Assembly: GCA_965662645.1 (NCBI GenBank)
Contig: CBFIII010000013.1
Span: 1-64,000, forward strand
DNA: 64,000 bases
Source of the DNA: UBA5342 sp965662645
GTDB taxonomy: Bacteria > Bacteroidota > Bacteroidia > Bacteroidales > UBA5342
Reading direction: 5' to 3'
A model generated the notes under the pieces. That model did not search any database. It saw only the letters and a program-made list of their open reading frames with translations, and was not told the origin of the DNA. This document shows positions 48,000 through 56,317 of the stretch, piece by piece (positions within the stretch are counted from its first letter, which is position 1; every line of letters starts with the position of its first letter). The position numbers and the translations under genes were made by a program.

Positions 48000-50957
48000 C
48001 TATTTGTAAAGTAACTTAGTCACCGATTGATTTATTTTTAACAAATACAAACCTCTAGACAAAGAGCTAAGATCAACCACATCTCCCTCTCCTAAAAGGA
48101 CAGTAAGCCCTGTCATATCATATACTTGCCAAGGTTGAGAAACAGGCACATCTATATTGAATATACCATTATTACTTGGATTTGGATAGGCAAGTAAAGA
48201 CCGTTGTTGATTATCGTTTATCGCAGCTGTTTGTTCGACAAAAATCGCTTTGATCGTGATAACAGAATCCACACTTATCGTTAATGGATTCTGAGTACTA
48301 ATCGTATCACCTGTCCAAGTACTAAATTCCCATCCTGCAGCGGGCGTTGCACTTAAAGCTAAGGCTTGACCTTCTTTGTAATCACCTGTAGTGTAGTTTA
48401 ATTGACCTTGGCCTTCTTGCTCAAAAGTGACTTCATAAAAAATTTCAGTAAAGACCGCTTTTACATTAAGATCGGCATCTAAGGTTATGCTTAACGGATT
48501 CTCGACACTAATAGTATCACCCGTCCATCCACTAAAAACCCATCCTGAAGCAGGAGTTGCTTCGAGCAACAATGCCTCACCATCGGCATACGTTCCACTA
48601 CTATGACTTATAGAACCGTTACCATCTTGAGATATCACCACTTCACGTGCTAATGCAAAAACGGCTTTTACCGTCATCGCAGAATCTATTTTTACCGTTA
48701 ATGGATTAGCTGCACTTGCGACATCACCTGTCCAGCCCGTAAATAACCACCCTGGTTCGGCAATAGCACTAAACTTAAAGTCTTGACCTGCAAAACAAGA
48801 ACCACTACTGTAGTTGACTAAGCCAAGACCGTCTTGCTCTACGGTTACAGCTACTGTTGGAGCATTTGATATCAATTCTAGAGTATCTATTTCAAGCATC
48901 CCCTCGTTCACCTTATTGTAAATTTTGAGATCACTAATAGTGCCCGACCAAAGCGCCCAAGAGCTAAGGTCAATCTCCAAAACATGAAACAAACTGTCAT
49001 TAGCCAATGTAGGCTTTAATCTGCCACTGATAAAAGAGGTACCAGGTGCATTAACTGCCATTTGAAAGTTGGGTTCAGGTGTCGTATTCTTAATCACCAT
49101 ACGCATGCTATCAAAAAGGCTGGCTTTAATATTGAGATCAGTCACTCCCGCCATAGGAAAACCAGAACCATCCGAAAACGTCAAGGACAACTTATCATTA
49201 TCTGTATTGACAGCCATACCACTAGTACGAGAAGCCCAAGGAGAAAAATCGTCAGAAGATGTCCACTGCACTTGGGTGGGAGCAATAACTGAGACAAATT
49301 CAGATTCGAAGCGAAACTCAAATTTCTTGTACGAAAATGAAGCCACATCAGCTTCAACTAATACCATAGAACCAGACTCCCCATCAGTACGAGGCACCGT
49401 GACTACACTTTTCCAGTCGTTAAAAACAGTGGGTTTATAATCGGTAAAAGCTTGGTATTTTGTGTAGCCCGCATCCGTTAGTGTGCGACTAGGGTCTCCT
49501 TTTTCATCCCATCCTGACATCACCCAACTAGTGCCTTCTTTCAATAAGAACTGTTGCAGCTTATTCTGTTCTATACCGAAGTTATTATTACGATAATACA
49601 ATTTAGCCCCTACTGGCAATGCCGTTGCAAAGGAGAGTTTCACGGGTTCATCGGCTACATAATTAAGCGATTTTGCATTATTACTATACACCATAACGTC
49701 GTATCCTGCCGCATTGGCCGCATAAATAGCATCCAACTGGTTAGTGCTCGTCTTAGGACTACCCGACTTATGCGTTTCATAACGTAATTCGCCTAACATA
49801 GCACGCAGTTCACCTATAGGTCCGTAATCGTCACCATTACGTAATCCCCATCGGAATATTTTATCTATTCCCTTGCGGAAGAACATATGCGACAAGCCCA
49901 ACTCTACCATATCTTTATGCGAAGTCTCACAATTAAGATACACGCCACCATCGGGAGGAGTCATCGTAATTACCGTTGAATATTCCATCATATCTAGCGT
50001 GCAGTCAGCATTCCATTTAGGATGTTCTTGCATGGGTTTATAGTAATCATCATACTTTGTTGTGATGTCACGGTACTTTTCGCCATTAATAAGCACATAG
50101 TCGGAGATGCCCCAGAAATCATACTGTATACTACTGTCAGCACAATATTCTATCAGACCATCCACAAAAGAAGCAAAGGGCTCTCCTTTATAGTTCTTAG
50201 GGACACCATTTTTATATATAAAACCTGGCGTTCTGGTATGCAAGCCAATCTTAGCATCGGGCAATACTGAACGGACTGCTTTTTCTGTATTAGCAAAATG
50301 GGCAATAAAATCTTGTTTTGTCCCAAACCAGTGGTCAGGTGTTTCTATTTCGGAACCTACTCTGAAACGCCACGACATAACCTCTTCTTCTCCAAAAGTC
50401 TCAACCAGTTTCTCCATCATCGCTTGGATAAAATCGAAATAAGCTTCTTTATCAGCAGGCGGCAATGAATTACCATAGATAGAAACCTTTTCGTCCTCAC
50501 GGAAATGAATGTTATCTATCGTACCTTCAGGAATAAATTCATACCCATATTGAAAAGCCCACGGCACCTGATCGAGCACCAATTGATGAATTTTAGTTTG
50601 ACCATCTACAATTTTTGAAAGACGAGTCAATAACGGTTCCCAATTATAGACATAAACATCATTCTCCGAATCGTAACTAACAGGATCATAATCTAAATCA
50701 GGAACTTTTACACCATCCACCTTCTTCACAATACCACCTATCATACGTACGAGATTGATATCTGTACCTGAACGAACATTAGAACCATTGGTTGGGCTAA
50801 TACGGTTGGCCACATCCCATATTTCGTGCAAAGCTTCTTGCTTATCCACATCACTTGTAAAATCTGTTGATAGTGTGACCTGAGCTTCTATATTTAGAAC
50901 ACTCAAAACACACCACATAACTGTAATCATCTTTCTCAACAATTTATTTTTTTTCAT
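48000..50957 (-). CDS. GH39-like glycoside hydrolase with three InlB-type repeats and T9SS tail
   Basis: 985 residues from the ATG at 50957, which starts a signal peptide; the in-frame GTG at 50981 is less likely. The first ~560 residues are a close paralogue of 46134-47813, with the same GSEIETPDHW and LDMMEYSTVIT catalytic blocks. Then come a CBM-like beta domain (about 565-700), three InlB_B-type repeats each with GW.F..WTGD...NPL (about 705-915) and a T9SS sorting domain (last ~75 residues, GLYLLKINQ). It is therefore secreted or surface-bound. The pair arose by duplication with gain or loss of the tail. Confidence 0.78.
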   Translation of the reverse strand: MKKNKLLRKMITVMWCVLSVLNIEAQVTLSTDFTSDVDKQEALHEIWDVANRISPTNGSNVRSGTDINLVRMIGGIVKKVDGVKVPDLDYDPVSYDSENDVYVYNWEPLLTRLSKIVDGQTKIHQLVLDQVPWAFQYGYEFIPEGTIDNIHFREDEKVSIYGNSLPPADKEAYFDFIQAMMEKLVETFGEEEVMSWRFRVGSEIETPDHWFGTKQDFIAHFANTEKAVRSVLPDAKIGLHTRTPGFIYKNGVPKNYKGEPFASFVDGLIEYCADSSIQYDFWGISDYVLINGEKYRDITTKYDDYYKPMQEHPKWNADCTLDMMEYSTVITMTPPDGGVYLNCETSHKDMVELGLSHMFFRKGIDKIFRWGLRNGDDYGPIGELRAMLGELRYETHKSGSPKTSTNQLDAIYAANAAGYDVMVYSNNAKSLNYVADEPVKLSFATALPVGAKLYYRNNNFGIEQNKLQQFLLKEGTSWVMSGWDEKGDPSRTLTDAGYTKYQAFTDYKPTVFNDWKSVVTVPRTDGESGSMVLVEADVASFSYKKFEFRFESEFVSVIAPTQVQWTSSDDFSPWASRTSGMAVNTDNDKLSLTFSDGSGFPMAGVTDLNIKASLFDSMRMVIKNTTPEPNFQMAVNAPGTSFISGRLKPTLANDSLFHVLEIDLSSWALWSGTISDLKIYNKVNEGMLEIDTLELISNAPTVAVTVEQDGLGLVNYSSGSCFAGQDFKFSAIAEPGWLFTGWTGDVASAANPLTVKIDSAMTVKAVFALAREVVISQDGNGSISHSSGTYADGEALLLEATPASGWVFSGWTGDTISVENPLSITLDADLNVKAVFTEIFYEVTFEQEGQGQLNYTTGDYKEGQALALSATPAAGWEFSTWTGDTISTQNPLTISVDSVITIKAIFVEQTAAINDNQQRSLLAYPNPSNNGIFNIDVPVSQPWQVYDMTGLTVLLGEGDVVDLSSLSRGLYLLKINQSVTKLLYK

Positions 50958-51086
50958 TCTAATAGGTTTAATAGTAATCACAAAAAAAACAAGTAAACAT
51001 CCCTTGTCATTTTATTAAAAAAAGTCTCAGAAAACACCCAAAGCTAAAAAAAGCTTTTCATATCACTACACATAAAATCTCGCATC

Positions 51087-51546
51087 AGACCTCATAATTA
51101 CTGATGTATCAATGCCAGGCATCAGTGGCATTGATCTACTCAAAACAATCAAAAGAAAGCAGAAAAAGTACGCCACTCCCCCCCCCAAACCAATGGTTAT
51201 AGTGGAACACAATTTTATTGCAAAAGCAGATAAAGTCATTGAAGACAATTTGCAGAATCCACAATTTGAAATAGAGGATTTACTTCAGAAACTGAAGGTG
51301 AGTAAAACAACATTAGGTCGAAAACTAAAAGCAGAAACACAACTAAATACATCAGCTTTCGTAAGAGATGTGCGATTAAGAAATGCAATAAAACTGATCT
51401 GTAACAAGCAATTCAGCACCCAAGAAATCGCTGCTTATGTAGGATATAATTCTACCTCTTACTTCATCAGAACGTTTAAAACCAAATATGGAGTCACACC
51501 TAAAGAGTATCAAGAACAAGCAAAAGAAAATAATGACAAAGACTAA
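51087..51546 (+). pseudogene. HTCS relic: receiver fragment joined to an intact AraC HTH domain
   Basis: Homology to the HTCS begins without a start codon at SDLIITDVSMPGISGIDLL (51087-51143). After KTIK about 55 codons, the second half of the receiver, are missing in frame; the linker and the whole AraC domain follow (NPQFEIEDLLQKLKVSKTTLGRKL ... VGYNSTSYFIRTFKTKYG VTPKEYQ). An ATG at 51112 could give a 144-residue AraC-type protein, so a stand-alone DNA-binding product cannot be excluded. It differs from both 31899-35900 and the fragment at 37982, so it comes from a third HTCS gene. Confidence 0.82.
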
Positions 51547-51614
51547 TATGACTAAGCACCTATGCCATTAGGCATAGATGCTGAGTCCCCTTTCAGTAGA
51601 TGACACTAAAAAAC

Positions 51615-53042
51615 CTAGTTTTTAGCTTTTACAGGACGAGTATCAATCAAAAAATCCTTGCCCCATCGTTCTCTAAGCTCTTGTGATAATTGTGCAACGG
51701 ACTCTTTGTATTCGACTTTTTCGGCTAGGTTGTCCAACTCTAAAGGATCTGTTTCGTGATCGAAAAGCATACGAGCATAAGCCACGCCCATATCATCCGT
51801 CCATTCGGTATAGAACAAATCACCTTTGATAAGCGTCACCGCATCCTTAAATTTACAAACGGCCCAATCCTTTGTGGATGCTTCGCCATTTATTAATGGC
51901 ACAAAACTCTTTCCTTCAACAGTACTTGGCACCTCTATCCCAGCCAACTCACACAATGAGGGATACACATCGATGTACTCTGTAATCGCGTTCGTACGTT
52001 GTCCTTTTGTCTTGTGCGGTACTTTAATGATAAGCGGTGTATGCAGAGCGGTTTCAAAAGTACAATGTTTACACCATAACATATGATCGCCCAAGTTCCA
52101 GCCATGGTCACCCCAAAGCACCACAATCGTATTCTCTGCCATTCCCAATTTATCCAACTCATCGAGTACCAAACCTATCTGAGCATCAATGTAACTCACA
52201 CTCGCATAATAACCGTGAATCAATTCCTTAGCTAAATCTTCCGACAAGTCGCCTGACTTAGGTATGTTTTCATAATTTCGTAACTCTCCATATTTATGAA
52301 AAGCCTGACGTGGTGTTGATTGAGGTCGTAGATAACTTTCAGGCAAATGTATAGAGTCTCTATCGTAAAGATCCCAATACTTTTGAGGAGCACAGAAAGG
52401 CAAGTGTGGTTTGGCCACACCCATAGTTAAGAAAAATGGTTGCTTTGAATCTTTCAGCTTATGCAAATCTCTGATCACCTTTAAAGCTAGTTTTCCATCA
52501 CGATAGACCGAATCGGGCACATCAGCGGCTTCCACAGGCAAACCACGTTTTGTATTGGCGCGTATTTTTTGACTTTCTTCTAAAGCATATCCCCAAACCT
52601 CATCCGCTTGCCAATTTTCATCCCAAGCCGTAGAATCATCATAACGATGGTGATATACCTTACCATTGGAAATAGTAGCATAACCATTCTGTTTTAAAAG
52701 CATAGGTAAAGATACTGCTTCAGGAAAATCATGATCTTTCTCGGTACGTGCATCGATATAACGAAAGCGCGTAGGGCGAGCTCCACTGAGCAAACTGGCA
52801 CGCGATGCACCACACACTGGGATGTTACAATAAGCACGATCAAAGATAAAGCTCTCGCTAGCCAACTTATCGAGTTGCGGCGTTACCATATGTTCATTAC
52901 CATAAAAACCTAACTCGGGACGCAAATCATCAACGGCAATAAAAAGGATGTTGGGTTTGCTAACCTTAGCTTCTTTGGGTTTTGAAGTACATGCTCCAAA
53001 CAAGAGCGTTATTAAGATAGGAAGTAATACAAATTTTTTCAT
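51615..53042 (-). CDS. S1-family sulfatase, iduronate-2-sulfatase type, lipoprotein
   Basis: 475 residues; lipoprotein signal LLFGAC (Cys18). The FGly motif is C-G-A-S-R with Cys77, followed by LLSGARPTRFRY; metal ligands VDD (38-39), GVAKPHLPF and LWGDHGWNLGDH are typical of iduronate-2-sulfatase-like enzymes (S1_7 from memory). The Ala in place of Pro is normal for that group. Ulvan contains iduronate, but its main sulfate is on rhamnose, so the true target is open. Transcribed after the nucleoside-hydrolase-like gene at 53294-54136, with a 251-bp gap holding a repeat; followed by a convergent HTCS relic. Confidence 0.93.
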   Translation of the reverse strand: MKKFVLLPILITLLFGACTSKPKEAKVSKPNILFIAVDDLRPELGFYGNEHMVTPQLDKLASESFIFDRAYCNIPVCGASRASLLSGARPTRFRYIDARTEKDHDFPEAVSLPMLLKQNGYATISNGKVYHHRYDDSTAWDENWQADEVWGYALEESQKIRANTKRGLPVEAADVPDSVYRDGKLALKVIRDLHKLKDSKQPFFLTMGVAKPHLPFCAPQKYWDLYDRDSIHLPESYLRPQSTPRQAFHKYGELRNYENIPKSGDLSEDLAKELIHGYYASVSYIDAQIGLVLDELDKLGMAENTIVVLWGDHGWNLGDHMLWCKHCTFETALHTPLIIKVPHKTKGQRTNAITEYIDVYPSLCELAGIEVPSTVEGKSFVPLINGEASTKDWAVCKFKDAVTLIKGDLFYTEWTDDMGVAYARMLFDHETDPLELDNLAEKVEYKESVAQLSQELRERWGKDFLIDTRPVKAKN

Positions 53043-53166
53043 GATAAAGGTAAACTATAAAGGATGTATAAAAATTAATTATCTGGTAAAAGTATTTAAT
53101 CTTCTTCTATTATATAAATAAAAAGGTCATAATCTGAATAATTACACCATTAAAAACAAACAACTT

Positions 53167-53274
53167 ACTTATAAATAAACTACCCCACTGCGATCAGACG
53201 ACGTATATATTTGAAGATCATTTCACTATTCACAGCAAACTACAAAAAAATTAACCCCACGATGTGGGATTAAA
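53167..53274. repeat. Degenerate ~105-bp repeat, copy 2
   Basis: Relative of 3117-3223, with the same ATGTGGGATTAAA end, 20 bp after the stop codon of the gene at 53294-54136. Confidence 0.4.
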
Positions 53275-53293
53275 ACTTTTGCTAACAACTACA

Positions 53294-54136
53294 CTATTCG
53301 TTAATAAAATTAAGCAGCATAGCTTTTACATCATAAACCGCAGGTTGAATCTCACCATTATTAACATTAGCACCAGTGATCCAATAATAAATCATACCCG
53401 CATCCGAGCAGTCCCAGTTTCCTTTTTGGAATTTAACGACGTTATCAACTTCAGCCATTTTGCCCATTAACCACACCCACTGTATGCGATCATCAGCATG
53501 ATCCTTAGCCCAATCCCATCTTTCTCGCTCTACTTTAAGCAGAATGTTTTGATCTGGGATACGCACTTCTTCTACATTAAACTCCAGAATCTCTTCCCAC
53601 TCATAAAACTCACCTGTTTTATCATTAGCTGGATGGTGCGTAATAACCTTTACAAATTCGTGCTTTTCTTTTTGAGAAACATCCAATGCCATACCAATTA
53701 AATCAGGCTCACCTGCTTCTACTATCCACAAAGGATCTTCTGCCGATGATGCGTTGATGGCTTTTGCCAAATCTTTTATAGCCACATCCAAGTCCCACTT
53801 CACATCAATAAAGTCGAGATGCTCAAATCCCCCCCACCGACGTGCCGTACCATCACAACAAAGCTGCATCATAGCATGACGCTCTGTTTCGGCTGCAACC
53901 GAAATACGAGGTGTAGGCACAATGTCACAACAATACGAATAATGCACTAAGCGATCTTGAAGACCAGCTGCTCTGAGCAATGCCAAGGAAACGGCTGTTC
54001 CCCCAAGATCATCAGGATCTGGAGAGTTACCGTCTGCTACAATGGCAATACGACCTGCTGGTGGGTTTATTTTTTCTGATGCTATTGCACCTGATGCAAT
54101 GAGCAATGCTATTAATGTTAATAAAATCTTATTCAT
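53294..54136 (-). CDS. Nucleoside-hydrolase-like secreted protein of unknown function
   Basis: 280 residues with signal peptide (1-19). The N-terminal block RIAIVADGNSPDPDDLGGTAVSLALL recalls the Asp-rich Ca site of nucleoside hydrolases (DxDxGxDD) but is clearly different. Other marked blocks: VHYSYCCDIVPTPRIS, RRWGGFEHLDFIDVKW, WIVEAGEPDLIGMAL, KVITHHPAND, GNWDCSDAGMIYYWITG. I recall close relatives beside sulfatases and glycosidases in marine polysaccharide degraders, without a known activity. An N- or O-glycoside hydrolase of the nucleoside hydrolase fold is a guess. It lies between the carbohydrate-binding-type gene (153 bp upstream) and the sulfatase. Confidence 0.6.
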   Translation of the reverse strand: MNKILLTLIALLIASGAIASEKINPPAGRIAIVADGNSPDPDDLGGTAVSLALLRAAGLQDRLVHYSYCCDIVPTPRISVAAETERHAMMQLCCDGTARRWGGFEHLDFIDVKWDLDVAIKDLAKAINASSAEDPLWIVEAGEPDLIGMALDVSQKEKHEFVKVITHHPANDKTGEFYEWEEILEFNVEEVRIPDQNILLKVERERWDWAKDHADDRIQWVWLMGKMAEVDNVVKFQKGNWDCSDAGMIYYWITGANVNNGEIQPAVYDVKAMLLNFINE

Positions 54137-54289
54137 AATATATATGTTGTTAATTCGGTTTTAAGTTGTATTAAGAATTATCGTTACTTTATATTTCCAT
54201 CACTCACCTCTAAAGGGTAAATAACACACAGTAAGGTTAATTTCTTTAGAAAACAGATAGGATATGTGTGGATTCTAAGTCAACAATTA

Positions 54290-55534
54290 TTAATTAGGAG
54301 TAAAAGTAGAAGGAAAATCTTGGATCTTTTTACCTTTGCCTACTGGAGCAAAAACGATTCCCGCCCAACGTGCACGGCAGAATTCCTTACCGTCGGTACC
54401 AACCTTAGCGTGAACGGTTAACTTATCCCCTTTTTTCAACTCTACAGCGTTCCAAAGTGCATTAAAATTTTTACCTTCCTCATACATACTTGTAGTAGCC
54501 TGTGGTTGGTAAATACCCACTTCTACACCATTGACTGACAACTGAAAGGTAGAACGTCCATCATTCTCTCCAACACCAACGAATACAATGTCATATTTCC
54601 CACTTTCAAAAGGGAAAGCAGTACTTGTGGTCGCTTCTTTATGAGTGTTAGGATTAATGGCCATCCAGTTCTTACCATGCGTATAAAAATCAGTACCATC
54701 AGAAGGAAACTTTTGTGCAGAAATAAATTTATTCGCTGGTAGAGCTCCCGCTACTTGTTTAAAATAATTTCTTTTGATAATAGGCGCAGGAACTGAAGGG
54801 TAAGGTGCCGGAAGTTTAGCATTTGCTATAACCTTAGGACCTTGTCCTTCAGGTTTAAAGAATTTATCCTTTGTCAAAATAAACTTATCAAATTCAAAAC
54901 CGTCTTCACGCATACTGAACTGCACCTCGTGAATTCCCGCTTCTTCGATATCTAAATAGATGCCATAAGGCACACCACAATGCACCTCTTTAGTACGTTG
55001 ATTACTACTCCACGTCCAGCTATTACGCCCTGCACACCATTGTATGCGCTTACCATTCTCTGGCCACACACCATCCAAACCTACATGAACACCATTATCC
55101 TCACCACCAGTACTCATAGCACGTGCCCACACGTAATAACGTCCTGGATTCTTGAACTTTATTTTATAATGCAACACAGCCATAACACCAGGGACATCAC
55201 TAAAATTTTCACCCTTCACTAAGGCATCATCATGTGTGACTCTAGTATCTGGTAATATCTCGAGATAAGCATTATTACTCGCCCCATAAACGTGTAAAGT
55301 ATCTTCATCACGCCCTGCATCAGGCTTTTCGAACTTAGACGAACGGCACCACTGACGCACCTCCATTAGCGTCTGCTTGTAAAAATACTCTGCCTCTACT
55401 GCTACTTGTCCTGCCCTTTCTTCAAAAACGACATCTTCTCCCACAATTGCACGTGTAAGATCTACTTTTTGTGCATTCGCAAAAAAACATGAAGCACTCA
55501 ACATCACTATTAATACTAGTTTAATTTTTTTCAT
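54290..55534 (-). CDS. Secreted carbohydrate-binding-type protein (two beta-sandwich domains)
   Basis: 414 residues with signal peptide (1-21). The first domain (about 38-225) starts VAVEAEYFYKQ, has YYVWARAMSTGGEDNGVHVG and ends FEFDKFILTKDKFF; this is the pattern of CBM6/GH115_C-like sandwich domains. A second sandwich (about 265-405) has FESGKYDIVFVGVGENDGRSTFQLSVNGVEVG. No catalytic motif is recognised. It is probably a periplasmic or surface glycan-binding protein; enzyme function cannot be excluded. It starts a same-strand group with the nucleoside-hydrolase-like and sulfatase genes. Confidence 0.65.
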   Translation of the reverse strand: MKKIKLVLIVMLSASCFFANAQKVDLTRAIVGEDVVFEERAGQVAVEAEYFYKQTLMEVRQWCRSSKFEKPDAGRDEDTLHVYGASNNAYLEILPDTRVTHDDALVKGENFSDVPGVMAVLHYKIKFKNPGRYYVWARAMSTGGEDNGVHVGLDGVWPENGKRIQWCAGRNSWTWSSNQRTKEVHCGVPYGIYLDIEEAGIHEVQFSMREDGFEFDKFILTKDKFFKPEGQGPKVIANAKLPAPYPSVPAPIIKRNYFKQVAGALPANKFISAQKFPSDGTDFYTHGKNWMAINPNTHKEATTSTAFPFESGKYDIVFVGVGENDGRSTFQLSVNGVEVGIYQPQATTSMYEEGKNFNALWNAVELKKGDKLTVHAKVGTDGKEFCRARWAGIVFAPVGKGKKIQDFPSTFTPN

Positions 55535-55768
55535 TGGTTTTTAATTAAATATTAGACTGTACTAAAACTAACCCAACAAGCTGACACATAAAATATGACA
55601 CAAATTGAATTCAAATTATCTTTCCTTAATCATTAAATAAGGAACACAATTTAAGCAAAACTAAGAATATTATTTCCCAAAACCAGCAATAGCTAGCAAA
55701 ACATAAAGCATTGCAGTCAACTTTTTTATTCTTTCTATCACGATCACCACCTCTCAAAATAACAAAAC

Positions 55769-55912
55769 CTACCAGACATTACCTTCAGCACGTTTACTTC
55801 TACATCTCTCGTTATAAACGCCGTCACCTTTACCTTTAATGCCAACCCTGCCTTTAATCAAGTGATTTTTATCATACAAAGCATGTTCTACTATCACCTC
55901 GCCGTGCCCATA
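55769..55912 (-). pseudogene. Unidentified gene relic
   Basis: Minus-strand frame with protein-like composition (YYGHGEVIVEHALYDKN, then GRVGIKGKGDGVYNE, then EGNVW) ends in TAG at 55769-55771. It has no start codon; its upstream side runs into the dispersed repeat. I do not recognise the family. The G/K/D-rich pattern looks like the C-terminus of a secreted beta protein. Confidence 0.35.
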
Positions 55913-56068
55913 ATATAATAAGCTAAGTTCGATATTAAATTCTAGCCACAGAAAACTATATTATTAGTCCGTTTATACTTGCACTTTAGAAGTAATAACT
56001 GACTATTTATAAAAATAAAAAGTGCAAAGATGTATTTTAACTGATTTTTCCTACATATATGCTTTTAT
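55913..56068 (-). repeat. Dispersed ~155-bp repeat, copy 2
   Basis: Reverse-complement relative of 42493-42648; the shared core is TGTGGCTAGAATTTAATATC on the minus strand. It abuts the gene relic, as if the element had inserted into that gene. Confidence 0.65.
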
Positions 56069-56317
56069 ACCGATTATGAATTGAAATACGCTTTATTTCG
56101 CTTCGCTTATAAAACTCAATTAATTCTATATCGGCATAATACCACCAACTGTTAAGACTTATTTTAAATTTTAATTGGTATTATTTGGCATAAATTCACA
56201 CAATTCAATCACAATAGCTCGCTATTCCTTCTTGAATTTGAGTAAATTTCTACTCAAATAAAATTAAAACTGTGACCGAATTTTAAATCGAACTCAGTTT
56301 AATAAAAAAAATACGCA

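Larger units (their letters stand above)
55535..56317. other. 783-bp gene-free stretch with relic and repeats
   Basis: Contains an unidentified gene relic (55769-55912), copy 2 of the dispersed repeat (55913-56068) and two hairpins: TTATACCGAT/ATCGGCATAA (56066-56140) and ATAATACCA/TGGTATTAT (56136-56184). A further decayed end of the dispersed repeat may lie at 56269-56305. Confidence 0.6.

Noticed and set aside
37982..51546. The two HTCS relics as halves of one gene split by a 13-kb insertion or inversion
   Set aside because: They overlap by about 20 codons with different sequences, and the second has its own internal deletion, so they derive from different gene copies.
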